64,000 nucleotides of DNA from RUG100 sp034927505 (GCA_034927505.1 JAYFPY010000030.1:1-64000); one strand, 5' to 3'. Shown: positions 7,249 to 16,433, counted from the first letter of the stretch. The notes: generated from the letters alone by a model not told the origin. A program made the numbers and translations.

Positions 7249-9207
7249 ATGAAAAGAATAACCGCGGTATTTTTATGCGTTTTAATAGTGACTGTTTTTT
7301 CGGCACCGGCAACGGTCCTGGGGGCAGATGAAGGCGGGGCGGTGTCCATCGCTTTCACAAATGATATACATTCACATCTGGACTCGGCAAATGGGAAAGG
7401 GGGTCTTGCCAAAGTAAAGACTCTGATAGATGATGTGGAGAAAGATAATGAAGACACATTCCTTCTCGATGGAGGGGGATTTTCAATGGGAACGCCTTTC
7501 CAGACCATCTATACAACGAACGCTTCGGAACTTCGGATGCTGGGCAGCCTGGGATATGATGCTGTTGGACTGGGAAACAGTGAATTCGATTATGGGGCGG
7601 ACGGACTTGCAAAGATGCTGAACAGGGCCGCGCAGGAAAAGGAAACAAAGAAGACGACCTCTACAAAATACAACACCCAGACATATATAACAGAGACAAC
7701 AACGACTTTCACGAAGACCATGCCGGAAGTGGTATGCTCAAATCTCAACTGGCAGAAGACAAAGTCAAAAGCCCTGCGAAACGCATGGGCAAATTATGGC
7801 GTTTCGGATTATACGGTCATTGAAAAGAACGGCGTCAAGATGGCGGTCTTTGGACTGATGGGCGAAAAATCGACAGGGGAAACCGCAAACAGCGGTGCGG
7901 TCTGGCAGGACAGTGCGGACCGAGCCAAAGAAGTGGTCAAAGAAATCAAAAACAATGAAGATGCGGACATGATAGTGTGCCTGTCTTCCGGCGGTGAAGA
8001 TGAAGATCTTGCCAAAGATGTGCCGGAGATAAACCTGATCATAAGCTCCGGCGAAGGCAGGGAGATAAAGGAGCCCGTCACAGAGGGAGATACTGTAATA
8101 GTCGGTACTGCAGGAAATACAGAACAGTTGGGACATCTGGTGCTGAAAAAGAACGGAGACAAATACACAGTAAAGAGTTATGACTTGAAGAATACAGGCA
8201 GCGGCGTGGCAAAGGATACGGACACGGCTTCCCTGGTCAGCGAATTCAAATCCGCCGTCAACAGCGGATACATGAACAAATACGGATACAGTTATGATGA
8301 AGGCCTTGCCACAGCAAAGAGCGGCATCAATGATGCCGGGGATCTGGTCAGCGATTCATTCATAAAAGCAGTAAAGAAAGCGGAAGGCAGCAGATATGAG
8401 ACGGTAGATGCGGCAATAGTATCTGCGGACAGCCTTGATGCAGGCATTAAAAAAGGAACAGTAACTGCGGCAGATGCATATGACGTATGCGGGATAGGAA
8501 TGGGAGATGACGGATCTTCCGGATATCCGCTGGTCACATGTTATCTCACCGGTAAGGAAATAAAAAAACTGGCAGAGATAAATGTATCGCTGTCGGATGA
8601 TAATGACAGTGCAAAACTCTGGATGAGCGGAGTGTCTTATTCATACAACGACCACAGGCTGAAGCTGAACAGGGCATATGATATAAAACTGGACAGAGGC
8701 AATGGAAAGTATGAAAAAATCAATAATGGACAGCTGTACAGGGTCGTTACAGGGCTGGCTGAAATCAGAAATGTTTCTCTGCTGGACGGGATTGCTGCAG
8801 GTATGATGAAGATCACGCCGAAGGATAAAAAAGGAAACGAAGTAACTGATTACAGCAAACTGATCCTGAAAAGAGGCGGCAGAGAAGTCAAAGAATGGCA
8901 GGCTCTTGCAGGATATGTCGACAGCTCGAAAAACAATGTGATCCCAGCTTCATACAGCGTTTCAGATGACAGAGCTGCTGACAGGACAGGATTCAACCCG
9001 ATCGATCTCTTCAAACAGCCGAACAACATAGGGATGATCTTATGGGCCATAGTACTCATAGTCATTGTTATCATCATAGGCATACTGCTGTTCCTGAGAC
9101 AGAGAAAACATGCCAGAAGAGGATTCGGGAGACGGGTGTTCAAACAAAAAAAGAGGAAGAGCGGAAAACCACTCTTCAAACAGCATAAATTCAAAATGAG
9201 ACGATAG
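7249..9207 (+). CDS. exported 5'-nucleotidase-fold protein with lost metal ligands (probable pseudoenzyme)
   Basis: A 652-residue protein with a signal peptide (about 1-26). A metallophosphoesterase domain (about 32-330) and a 5'-nucleotidase C-terminal domain (about 345-600) follow. A membrane helix near 600-625 (MILWAIVLIVIVIIIGILLF) leads to a very basic tail. The fold is clear from TNDIHSHL, LGNSEFDYG and LVTCYLTGKEIKKLAE. However, only Asp39, His41 and Asn110 of the usual ligands remain. The aspartate expected at 77 is Gly, GNHEFD reads GNSEFD, LSH reads LSS (247), and the GHxH pair is Gly268/Gly270. The substrate loop (NSGGIR) reads SADSLDAG. Probably a surface-anchored binding protein rather than a phosphatase. 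Confidence 0.82.
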   Translation: MKRITAVFLCVLIVTVFSAPATVLGADEGGAVSIAFTNDIHSHLDSANGKGGLAKVKTLIDDVEKDNEDTFLLDGGGFSMGTPFQTIYTTNASELRMLGSLGYDAVGLGNSEFDYGADGLAKMLNRAAQEKETKKTTSTKYNTQTYITETTTTFTKTMPEVVCSNLNWQKTKSKALRNAWANYGVSDYTVIEKNGVKMAVFGLMGEKSTGETANSGAVWQDSADRAKEVVKEIKNNEDADMIVCLSSGGEDEDLAKDVPEINLIISSGEGREIKEPVTEGDTVIVGTAGNTEQLGHLVLKKNGDKYTVKSYDLKNTGSGVAKDTDTASLVSEFKSAVNSGYMNKYGYSYDEGLATAKSGINDAGDLVSDSFIKAVKKAEGSRYETVDAAIVSADSLDAGIKKGTVTAADAYDVCGIGMGDDGSSGYPLVTCYLTGKEIKKLAEINVSLSDDNDSAKLWMSGVSYSYNDHRLKLNRAYDIKLDRGNGKYEKINNGQLYRVVTGLAEIRNVSLLDGIAAGMMKITPKDKKGNEVTDYSKLILKRGGREVKEWQALAGYVDSSKNNVIPASYSVSDDRAADRTGFNPIDLFKQPNNIGMILWAIVLIVIVIIIGILLFLRQRKHARRGFGRRVFKQKKRKSGKPLFKQHKFKMRR

Positions 9208-9208
9208 A

Positions 9209-10123
9209 TCACAGATCCAGTCTGTTTAGCGTACCGCCGGCGATAAAGCTTTTCAGATCGTCTATGCATATATCCATCAATTTTTGGCGCGCTTCTACAG
9301 GGCACCATGCCTGATGCGGCGTGATGATGCAGTTTGGAAGGCCCACCAGCACATTATCTTTTTCAGGCGGCTCCTGTATCAGCGCATCTGTGGCATATGC
9401 CGACAGTTTGCCGCTTTTCAGAGCAGCGGCCACATCTTTTTCATCGATCAGCGCTCCCCGTGCGGAGTTTATCAAGACGGCTCCATCTTTCATTTTAGAC
9501 AGAGTCGTTTTGTTGATGAATCCAATAGTATTTTCTGCGGCCGGTAAATGGAGTGAGACAAAATCCGATGCGACAGCTGCTTCCGGATCCCTGCTGTATA
9601 TATTTATATTCATGCCCAGAGCTTCTGCGATCTTTGCTACTTTCCTGCCGATGTTCCCGTAGCCTATTATGCCCAAAGACTTTCCGGACAAAAGAGACAG
9701 GGGAGAAAGCCAGTAGTAGGCGCCCTTATCCTCGTTCCACATATGGCTGCGGACGCTTTCTTCGTGAAGACCGACATGGTTGGTGATCTCCAGCATCAGA
9801 GCTATGGTGTGCTGAGCAACGGCTTCTGTGGAGTAATCCGGCGCATTGGCGCAGGCTATTCCCCGCTCTTTGGCAGTTTCAATATCCAGATTATCATAGC
9901 CTGTAGCGGTAACGCATAGGAATTTAAGCTTTGGACCGCTGAGGATGAGTTCCCTGTTCATATCTACTGCGTTGAAAAGGACCACATCGGAGTCTTTTAT
10001 ACGTTCTGCACATTCTTCCGGCGTAGAGCGGTCGTATACTTTCAACTCGCCAAAAGAAGCCAGTCCATCCCAGGAGAGATCTCCCGGATTCATCAATTCT
10101 CCATCAAGTACTGTTATTTTCAT
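9209..10123 (-). CDS. D-2-hydroxyacid dehydrogenase (glycerate/lactate-type)
   Basis: A 304-residue NAD-dependent dehydrogenase of the D-isomer-specific 2-hydroxyacid family. Visible are CVTATGYDNLDIETAKERGI, the Rossmann motif LGIIGYGNIGRKVAKIA, the catalytic Arg in NSARGALID, a Glu in LIQEPPEKDN, and the catalytic His in CIITPHQAW. Length and motifs fit hydroxypyruvate/glycerate dehydrogenase. The exact acid is uncertain. It converges with the gene at 7249-9207 with a one-base gap. An AGGTAA site precedes the ATG. Confidence 0.85.
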   Translation of the reverse strand: MKITVLDGELMNPGDLSWDGLASFGELKVYDRSTPEECAERIKDSDVVLFNAVDMNRELILSGPKLKFLCVTATGYDNLDIETAKERGIACANAPDYSTEAVAQHTIALMLEITNHVGLHEESVRSHMWNEDKGAYYWLSPLSLLSGKSLGIIGYGNIGRKVAKIAEALGMNINIYSRDPEAAVASDFVSLHLPAAENTIGFINKTTLSKMKDGAVLINSARGALIDEKDVAAALKSGKLSAYATDALIQEPPEKDNVLVGLPNCIITPHQAWCPVEARQKLMDICIDDLKSFIAGGTLNRLDL

Positions 10124-10213
10124 AAATTACCTCCGTCGCCTATTCTACCCCATATATAGTGGCAGGTAAAGGATAAATATGGTATAATAGACAAGTTATT
10201 AAAGGAGGACACT

Positions 10214-10759
10214 ATGCTTAAATTTGCTTTTATCATCAACATGCCGGGGCAGAGTCCGGATACCTACTGCGGTAAATACGAAAATGCAGAAAGCTGCAGT
10301 ATAATAGCCGGCACCGACGGTATAGATGAAACCAAAAAACTGGTAAAAAAACTGGTTGCGGACGATTTTACTTTGTTCAATCTGTGCGGCGATTTTGACG
10401 ACGCAATGACGGCTCAGATCAGGGCTGTGACAGGCGGAGATGTAAAGATCGTGCATTCTGATTATTCTTCGGAAGAAATGAAAAAGATGGAAAAACTCAG
10501 TTCTCTTTCCGAATACGGGATCATTGTGAAAATGGATGGAGTGGAGCATCCTGAACAGGTGGATATCAAATGCGATGACTGCAATACCCATGCGGTTTTT
10601 GTAAAAGATATGCCCCAGGCGGAAAACGCAGCAAAGAAACTTCGGGCAGACGGTGCGGATTTTATAGAACTCTGCAGCTGGTTCGACGGAGAGCGTACGG
10701 AAGCGATAATAAATGCAGTTGACGGAAATATCCCGGTGGGGACCTGCGGAGAGCTGTAG
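10214..10759 (+). CDS. DUF6506-type protein
   Basis: A 181-residue soluble protein with an internal two-fold pattern. Both halves start with a beta strand (KFAFIINMPG; THAVFVKDMPQ) and lead into LVKKLVADDFTLFNLCG and AAKKLRADGADFIELCS. The C-terminal segment matches what I know of DUF6506 proteins. The ATG follows AAAGGAGG and a TGGTATAAT promoter lies about 25 bases further upstream. The stop abuts the rdgB start, so the two are translated as a unit. Biochemical role unknown. Confidence 0.65.
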   Translation: MLKFAFIINMPGQSPDTYCGKYENAESCSIIAGTDGIDETKKLVKKLVADDFTLFNLCGDFDDAMTAQIRAVTGGDVKIVHSDYSSEEMKKMEKLSSLSEYGIIVKMDGVEHPEQVDIKCDDCNTHAVFVKDMPQAENAAKKLRADGADFIELCSWFDGERTEAIINAVDGNIPVGTCGEL

Positions 10760-11356
10760 ATGGATACTATCGTTGCGGCAACGCAGAACAAACATAAAGT
10801 CAAAGAGCTCGAAGCGATCACTCGTGAGTTCGGGATGGAAATAGTGACACGCGATGATGCCGGAGTACCGGATATCGAAGTGACAGAGGACGGGAAAACA
10901 TTCGAAGAGAACTCATATAAAAAAGCGTTTGAAATAATGAAACTGTGCGGGCAGATCACAATAGCGGATGATTCCGGACTGGAAGTGGACTGCCTTTCCG
11001 GAGCTCCCGGTGTATTTTCAGCTAGATTTGCGGGGAATGACGGCGATGACGAGGCAAACAATGAAAAACTGAAAGGGCTGATCAGAGAAGTGCCCTATGA
11101 AGAAAGGACTGCAAGATTCGTTTCGGTGATTACTATGATATGGCCCGACGGAGAAAAACTGGTGGCCAGAGGCGAAGTGGAAGGACACCTTGTTTTAGAG
11201 GAAAAGGGGACCAATGGATTCGGATACGACCCTCTTTTTGTTCCGGAAGGATACGATATAACATTCGGACAGTTTGACCCGGACGATAAAAATAAAATCA
11301 GCCACAGGGGGAATGCTCTTAGAAAATTGCGGGAACTATTGAAAAACAGGAGTTAA
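10760..11356 (+). CDS. rdgB: XTP/dITP diphosphatase (RdgB/HAM1)
   Basis: A 198-residue nucleotide-pool sanitising enzyme that hydrolyses XTP and ITP/dITP to monophosphates. Family motifs are present: AATQNKHKVKELEAI at the start, TFEENSYKKA, IADDSGLEVDCLSGAPGVFSAR (split by the catalytic Asp) and GTNGFGYDPLFVP near residue 150, then ISHRGNALRKL. Length is typical. It begins immediately after the DUF6506 stop and ends four bases before the yihY-like gene. Confidence 0.93.
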   Translation: MDTIVAATQNKHKVKELEAITREFGMEIVTRDDAGVPDIEVTEDGKTFEENSYKKAFEIMKLCGQITIADDSGLEVDCLSGAPGVFSARFAGNDGDDEANNEKLKGLIREVPYEERTARFVSVITMIWPDGEKLVARGEVEGHLVLEEKGTNGFGYDPLFVPEGYDITFGQFDPDDKNKISHRGNALRKLRELLKNRS

Positions 11357-11359
11357 TGG

Positions 11360-12184
11360 ATGAAAAGAAATCGATTTTGGAGGATGGTGACATTAGGCAT
11401 CAAGCAGTTCAGGGATCCGTATTATCAGGGATTTGCTGCACAGCTGTCTTTTTATTTTATGCTGTCCATAGTTCCTATCATAATTCTTCTCTCTCAGGTC
11501 CTGGCAAATATATTTCAAAGTTCATTGGAGGATGCTGTCGGCTGGCTGCTTCAGTACAGTAAGGGCACGGTGTCCGATGAGCTTAATAAGATCCTCACAT
11601 ACAAAACGGCCGGATTCAGCAACTTTATATATATCTTCGTAGCTATATGGGCATCGTCCCGTGCGCAGTTTTCAATGATGAGAATAACTAATTTCATGTT
11701 CACTGAAGGAAAGTCGACGGGGAAGGGCTACTGGCGCGAAAGGTTCAGAGCAGTGGTAAATATGCTGCTGTTCATGATCATAATAGTGCTGGCCCTGGTC
11801 GCTCTGGTATTCGGAGGAAAAATCATCGAGCTGCTGGGATGGAGCGCAGCTATATGGACGGCATTGCGGTGGCCGGTGGCGCTGCTGCTCTATTTTCTGC
11901 TGATAAGCTACAGCTATTATATAATGCCGACAGACAAGATAAAATTCAGACAGGTGCTGCCGGGTAGTATTTTTGCTTCGGTAGGTCTTGTTCTGGTGAC
12001 CATGATATACTCGTTCTATACGACCAGGATCGCAGACTATAATATCATATACGGCGTACTGGGGAATATCGTAGCTATAATGTTCTGGTTTTTCTTCTTG
12101 GCGTGGGTACTGTGCCTGGGGATACTTCTCAACAAAGTATGGATGGATACGACCGGCGGCAAAGACGAAATGTTTTTGGACTGA
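11360..12184 (+). CDS. YihY/UPF0761-family membrane protein (BrkB-like)
   Basis: A 274-residue integral membrane protein with about six hydrophobic helices. YihY family hallmarks are the N-terminal helix after QGFAAQLSFYFMLSIVPIII, a central VAIWASSRAQFSMMRITN and the final LGNIVAIMFWFFFLAWVLCLG. Members were once called ribonuclease BN or BrkB, and their function remains uncertain. It is last in the DUF6506-rdgB operon. The start at 11360 is chosen because the homologous region begins with KRNRFW. Confidence 0.85.
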   Translation: MKRNRFWRMVTLGIKQFRDPYYQGFAAQLSFYFMLSIVPIIILLSQVLANIFQSSLEDAVGWLLQYSKGTVSDELNKILTYKTAGFSNFIYIFVAIWASSRAQFSMMRITNFMFTEGKSTGKGYWRERFRAVVNMLLFMIIIVLALVALVFGGKIIELLGWSAAIWTALRWPVALLLYFLLISYSYYIMPTDKIKFRQVLPGSIFASVGLVLVTMIYSFYTTRIADYNIIYGVLGNIVAIMFWFFFLAWVLCLGILLNKVWMDTTGGKDEMFLD

Positions 12185-12186
12185 AC

Positions 12187-12215
12187 TTTACGCAGTAAGA
12201 TTGAAGTGATATAAT
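12187..12215 (+). promoter_or_regulatory. sigma-A promoter of serA
   Basis: TTTACG (12187-12192), a 17-base spacer and TATAAT (12210-12215), 35 bases before the serA start. Confidence 0.65.
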
Positions 12216-12249
12216 TATTTGGAATTTTAAAACGAAGAGGTGTAAAAAA

Positions 12250-13419
12250 ATGTATAAAATATCAACTTTGAACAAGATATCGCCTGTAGGACTTGGCCGG
12301 CTGGGAGATCAGTATACGATCTCTGAAAACCTGGAAGAGGCAGCAGGCATCATCGTTCGCAGCGCCGACATGCATGAGATGGATTTTTCATCTAATCTGA
12401 TGGCAATAGGCAGAGCCGGAGCAGGTGTGAACAATATCCCTCTGGACAAGTGTGCGGAGCAGGGGATAGTAGTGTTCAATGCACCCGGCGCCAATGCCAA
12501 TGCGGTAAAGGAACTGGTCATTGCAGGTATGCTCATGGCATCGAGGAATATTCCTTCCGCTCTTTCATGGGCTCGGGGACTGAAAGAAGATGTCAAGAAA
12601 ACTGTAGAAAAGGGCAAAAGTCAGTTTGCGGGAAATGAAATATCCGGGAAAACGCTGGGAGTTATCGGTCTGGGAGCTATCGGCGTCATGGTCGCCAATT
12701 CAGCTCATGATCTGGGACTCAACGTTGTGGGATACGACCCGTTTATTTCACTGAAATCGGCTCACGCGCTGGACAGATCCATCCCGGTAGTGGCCGATCT
12801 TGCGGCGCTGCTGCCGCAGTGCGATTACGTGACCATACATGTTCCCGTAATGGAAGACACAAAGGGAATGATGGACGCAAGACGTTTTGCACAGATGAAG
12901 GATGGAGCGGTACTGCTTAATTTTGCAAGAGATACTCTGGTAAATGATGAAGCGGTCCTTGAAGCTCTTTCGGAAGGCAAGCTGAAATATTATGTTACGG
13001 ATTTCCCGAATGATACTGTCATAAACAAAGAAGGCGTCATAGCAACGCCGCACCTGGGAGCCAGCACCGCCGAGGCGGAAGACAACTGTGCGATCATGGC
13101 GGCAGAGCAGCTGATGGATTATATTGAAAACGGCAACATAGTCAATTCGGTAAATTATCCTCAGTGCTTCCTGGAGCCGTCTTCAAGCGAAGATACAAGG
13201 ATATGCATATTGAATAAAAATATCCCTTCGGTCCTGGGCAGCATCACAGGAATGATGGCGGATATGGGCATCAATATCGACAATATGACTAATGCCAGCA
13301 AGGGAGATTATGCATGCACACTGATGGACGCAGCAGGCCTGAAGGCAGAGGCTGTGGATGAAGTGGAAGCCAGCATAGCTGCCATCGACGGCATCATCAA
13401 AGTGAGAATAATAAAATAA
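12250..13419 (+). CDS. serA: D-3-phosphoglycerate dehydrogenase
   Basis: A 389-residue NAD-dependent enzyme for the first step of serine synthesis (3-phosphoglycerate to 3-phosphohydroxypyruvate). It has IGRAGAGVNNIPLDKC, a Rossmann motif LGVIGLGAIGVMVANSA and NFARDTLVNDEAV with the catalytic Arg. TPHLGASTAEAEDNCA carries the catalytic His. The C-terminal about 75 residues (RICILNKNIPSVLGSITGMM) form an ACT domain, suggesting serine feedback control. AGAGGTG precedes the ATG. The gene is monocistronic with its own promoter and terminator. serC lies beyond a gene on the opposite strand. Confidence 0.92.
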   Translation: MYKISTLNKISPVGLGRLGDQYTISENLEEAAGIIVRSADMHEMDFSSNLMAIGRAGAGVNNIPLDKCAEQGIVVFNAPGANANAVKELVIAGMLMASRNIPSALSWARGLKEDVKKTVEKGKSQFAGNEISGKTLGVIGLGAIGVMVANSAHDLGLNVVGYDPFISLKSAHALDRSIPVVADLAALLPQCDYVTIHVPVMEDTKGMMDARRFAQMKDGAVLLNFARDTLVNDEAVLEALSEGKLKYYVTDFPNDTVINKEGVIATPHLGASTAEAEDNCAIMAAEQLMDYIENGNIVNSVNYPQCFLEPSSSEDTRICILNKNIPSVLGSITGMMADMGINIDNMTNASKGDYACTLMDAAGLKAEAVDEVEASIAAIDGIIKVRIIK

Positions 13420-13435
13420 GCGCATATAAATAAAA

Positions 13436-13473
13436 AGCTCTGCGAGACGGATATATGTCCCGCAGAGTTTTTT
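13436..13473. terminator. bidirectional terminator between serA and the thioesterase gene
   Basis: CTCTGCGAGAC and GTCCCGCAGAG form a long hairpin with T6 on the plus strand and T5 on the minus strand. It serves both converging genes. Confidence 0.85.
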
Positions 13474-13495
13474 CATATAAGCATGTTCTTTGGTT

Positions 13496-13993
13496 CTACA
13501 GCCGGTAGGAAGATCCGTCGGAGCCGTCAGGCAGCTTCGCTGCGATGGTATATGTGGCCATGGCTGTAGCGGCGATCTTGCCGCTGCTTTTCAGCCGGCC
13601 TTCGCCGGACAGAGTGATCAGTTTGTGGCCTATGGAGGTCAGTTTTGCCGTGACCAGCAGTGAATCTTCAAAATGTATGGGCTTGATATAATTTATGGAC
13701 AGGTTGGTAGTCGGCGCAAAATGGTTGTTGGATACAACATTCGCAAGCATGCCCAGGCTTACATCGAAGGCCGAAGCAATATTCCCTCCGTGCATTACTT
13801 TGTTGCCGTTCAGCTCCCATTCCAGGACCGGGAATTCCAGGGTCGAAGATCGGGTCTCAGGGTCATAGCTGTAAAATTTCGGTTTCAGCATGGCCGTTGT
13901 CGCATCTTTTTTTTCTTCCAGCAGGATCTTAAGGCTTTTCTTCAAGAGCATTTCGATCTGGTCGCCGGTAAATAATTCTCCTACATGTTTCAT
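13496..13993 (-). CDS. hotdog-fold acyl-CoA thioesterase (PaaI type)
   Basis: A 165-residue single hotdog domain. The signature N-x6-HGG is seen as LNGNKVMHGGNIASAFDVSLG, followed by NLSINYIKPIHFEDSLLVTAKL and a last strand GKIAATAMATYTI. Such enzymes hydrolyse acyl-CoA thioesters; the substrate is unknown. I chose the ATG at 13993 because an AAAAAGGAT site sits 8-10 bases upstream. Two earlier in-frame ATGs (14020, 14002) have poorer sites. It lies between serA and serC on the opposite strand. Confidence 0.8.
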   Translation of the reverse strand: MKHVGELFTGDQIEMLLKKSLKILLEEKKDATTAMLKPKFYSYDPETRSSTLEFPVLEWELNGNKVMHGGNIASAFDVSLGMLANVVSNNHFAPTTNLSINYIKPIHFEDSLLVTAKLTSIGHKLITLSGEGRLKSSGKIAATAMATYTIAAKLPDGSDGSSYRL

Positions 13994-14059
13994 TTCAATC
14001 ATATCCTTTTTCTTCAGCAATGTTTTTATACTTTTGGATTATACCATGTATCTGAGTTA

Positions 14060-14088
14060 TTGCAATGGCAAAAAAAGAGTGATATAAT
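14060..14088 (+). promoter_or_regulatory. sigma-A promoter of serC
   Basis: TTGCAA (14060-14065), a 17-base spacer and TATAAT (14083-14088). The same GTGATATAAT -10 context occurs at serA. Confidence 0.7.
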
Positions 14089-14127
14089 ATTCTCTTGAAT
14101 CAAGTAAAACTAATGGAGGTGACTGTT

Positions 14128-15219
14128 TTGAACAGCAAAAGAGCATACAATTTTTCGGCAGGACCGTCGATGCTGCCCCTTTCAGTAATGGAAGATGTTG
14201 CGGCAGGTCTGACAAACTACAACGGATGCGGTGAATCCGTATTGGAAATGAGCCACAGATCCAAGGAATTCAGCAAGATCCTTGAAGATGCGACTACAAA
14301 TCTAAAGACACTTTTAAAGGTGCCTGACAACTATAAGATCCTGTTTTTACAGGGCGGCGGCACGCTGCAGTTTTCGATGGTGGCATTGAACCTGATGAGA
14401 AAATCAAAAAAAGCAGACTACATCGTCAGCGGATCATGGGCAAAGAAGGCGGCCAAAGAGGCATCCAAGTTTGGAGACGTTAAGGTGGTTGCAAGTTCTG
14501 AAGAAGATACATATACATATATCCCGAGAGTCGGAAAGGAAGATTTCAGACCGGATGCGGATTATGTGCATATAACATTCAACAATACGATATACGGTAC
14601 GCATTTCAATGATTACATTCCTGATACGGGAGATATCCCTCTTGTGGCGGATATGTCTTCATGCATACTGTCTGAAGAGATCGATGTATCAAAGTTCGGA
14701 CTCATTTATGCCGGGGCTCAGAAAAACGTAGCCCCTGCGGGAGTGACGATCGCGATCATCAGAGAAGATCTTATAGGTTTTGCTGATGAAAAGTGTCCTG
14801 TATATCTGGATTACAAAACACATGCAGATCATGATTCCACATATAATACGCCGCCGTGTTTCTGCATATATGTGGCAGGCGAAGTGTTCAAACATCTGAT
14901 CAAACAGGGCGGAGTCAAAGCCATGCATGATTTGGATGTGCGAAAGGCTGATAAACTGTACAGTTATATCGACAGCAGCGATCTGTACAACTGTCCGGTG
15001 GCAAAGGAAGACAGATCTCTAATGAATGTAGTATTCGTAACGGGAGACAGCGACCTGGACAAGAAATTCGTAGCAGCGGCAAGAGAAGAGAACATGCATA
15101 ATCTGAACGGACACAGGTCCATCGGAGGAATGAGAGCCAGCATATACAATGCTATGCCGGAAGAAGGCGTTGATACTCTCATAGCATTCATGAAAAAGTT
15201 TGAGGAAGAAAATAAATGA
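14128..15219 (+). CDS. serC: phosphoserine aminotransferase
   Basis: A 363-residue PLP enzyme that converts 3-phosphohydroxypyruvate and glutamate to O-phosphoserine. It starts KRAYNFSAGPSMLP, the diagnostic SerC N-terminus. HRSKEF, LFLQGGGTLQFSMVALNL, the lysine-bearing YAGAQKNVAPAGVTIAI and GHRSIGGMRASIYNAMP follow. The true start is TTG 14128, seven bases after GGAGGT. An in-frame TTG at 14095 lies upstream of that ribosome site and is rejected. The stop overlaps the next gene by four bases. No serB is in the window. Confidence 0.94.
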   Translation: MNSKRAYNFSAGPSMLPLSVMEDVAAGLTNYNGCGESVLEMSHRSKEFSKILEDATTNLKTLLKVPDNYKILFLQGGGTLQFSMVALNLMRKSKKADYIVSGSWAKKAAKEASKFGDVKVVASSEEDTYTYIPRVGKEDFRPDADYVHITFNNTIYGTHFNDYIPDTGDIPLVADMSSCILSEEIDVSKFGLIYAGAQKNVAPAGVTIAIIREDLIGFADEKCPVYLDYKTHADHDSTYNTPPCFCIYVAGEVFKHLIKQGGVKAMHDLDVRKADKLYSYIDSSDLYNCPVAKEDRSLMNVVFVTGDSDLDKKFVAAAREENMHNLNGHRSIGGMRASIYNAMPEEGVDTLIAFMKKFEEENK

Positions 15220-16433
15220 AATATTTAATAGTGGTTCCCGACGGTGCGGGAGATGACAGCGTAGATAGACTGAACGGGAAAACTCCTTTGGAAGTGGCGG
15301 ACATGCCGTTCATAGACAGTTTGGCCGCAAAAGGAGAAGTCGGGACGGTAAAGACTATACCGCCGGGCGTGGCGCCGGGCAGCGATGCTGCCAATCTGTC
15401 AGTCATGGGATATGACCCGGCTGTATATCTGACGGGAAGATCTCCGCTGGAAGCAGCCAGTATAGGCATAGACATGTCTGATACAGATGTGGCTTTCCGG
15501 ACCAACATAATCACGCTGGAGGGCGACGGAGATTACGAGGATCTGACCATAAAGGATCACAGCTCCGGGGACATTACGACTGAAGAGGCAGATCAGCTGA
15601 TAAAGGCTGTAAATGATGCTTTTGGCAGTGACAGGATACATTTCTATACTGGAGTCAGCTATCGTCACTGCATGATAGTACACAACGGGAGGACGGATTT
15701 TCAGCTTACGCCTCCTCACGATGTCCTGGGGCAGCGGGTAGGTGACAACATGCCGAAGGGCGAAGGCAGCGAGTTCATTGCAGAAATGATGAAAAAGAGC
15801 TATGAGATCCTGAAGGATCATCCGGTCAACAAGGACAGAATAAAGAGAGGCCTGAACCCGGCCAACACGATCTGGATCTGGGGACAGGGAACAAAACCTG
15901 CTCTATCATCCTTCTATGACAAATACGGCATCACAGGCACGGCTATCTCGGCGGTGGATCTCATAAAAGGGATCGCCATATGCGCCGGACTGGATTCTGT
16001 GGATGTGGAAGGCGCGACCGGTACTCTCCATACCAACTTTGACGGAAAAGCCAAAGCGGCAATAAGAGAATTCAACGACGGAAAAGATTTCGTGTACATG
16101 CATCTGGAAGGACCGGATGAATGTTCCCATCAGGGAGATATGGACGGCAAGATCACATGTCTTCATGATATAGACCAGAAGATCGTAAAACCGATATGCG
16201 GATGTCTGGAAGGGCTGGGCGATGATTACAGTGTGCTGGTGGTGCCCGACCACAGAACGCCGCTGGCCATAAGGACTCATTCGTCAGATCCTGTTCCTTT
16301 CGTGATCTTCAGGAGCAGCGATGTAAAAGATGAAGACGAAACCAGAGGATTCAATGAAAGATCCGGAAAGACAGGAAAATATTTTGACAGCGGATTTGAG
16401 CTGGCGGACTACTTTTTTGGAGTGAGGGAATGA
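15216..16433 (+). CDS. ApgM-type phosphoglycerate mutase or homoserine-kinase-like enzyme
   Basis: A 405-residue member of the alkaline-phosphatase-superfamily group that holds archaeal cofactor-independent phosphoglycerate mutase. It also holds a subgroup proposed to be homoserine kinase. Marks are YLIVVPDGAGD at the N-terminus, PGSDAANLSVMGYDP with the phospho-acceptor Ser, TGRSPLEAASIGID, HLEGPDECSHQGD and LVVPDHRTPLAIRTHS. It overlaps serC by four bases (ATGA) and the next gene by four. That coupling suggests a role in phosphoserine/3-phosphoglycerate metabolism. Sequence cannot separate mutase, homoserine kinase and phosphatase. Confidence 0.82.
   Translation: MKYLIVVPDGAGDDSVDRLNGKTPLEVADMPFIDSLAAKGEVGTVKTIPPGVAPGSDAANLSVMGYDPAVYLTGRSPLEAASIGIDMSDTDVAFRTNIITLEGDGDYEDLTIKDHSSGDITTEEADQLIKAVNDAFGSDRIHFYTGVSYRHCMIVHNGRTDFQLTPPHDVLGQRVGDNMPKGEGSEFIAEMMKKSYEILKDHPVNKDRIKRGLNPANTIWIWGQGTKPALSSFYDKYGITGTAISAVDLIKGIAICAGLDSVDVEGATGTLHTNFDGKAKAAIREFNDGKDFVYMHLEGPDECSHQGDMDGKITCLHDIDQKIVKPICGCLEGLGDDYSVLVVPDHRTPLAIRTHSSDPVPFVIFRSSDVKDEDETRGFNERSGKTGKYFDSGFELADYFFGVRE

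Noticed and set aside
14095..14127. Upstream in-frame TTG start for serC
   Set aside because: It precedes the GGAGGT ribosome site, and SerC proteins begin at KRAYNFSAGP.
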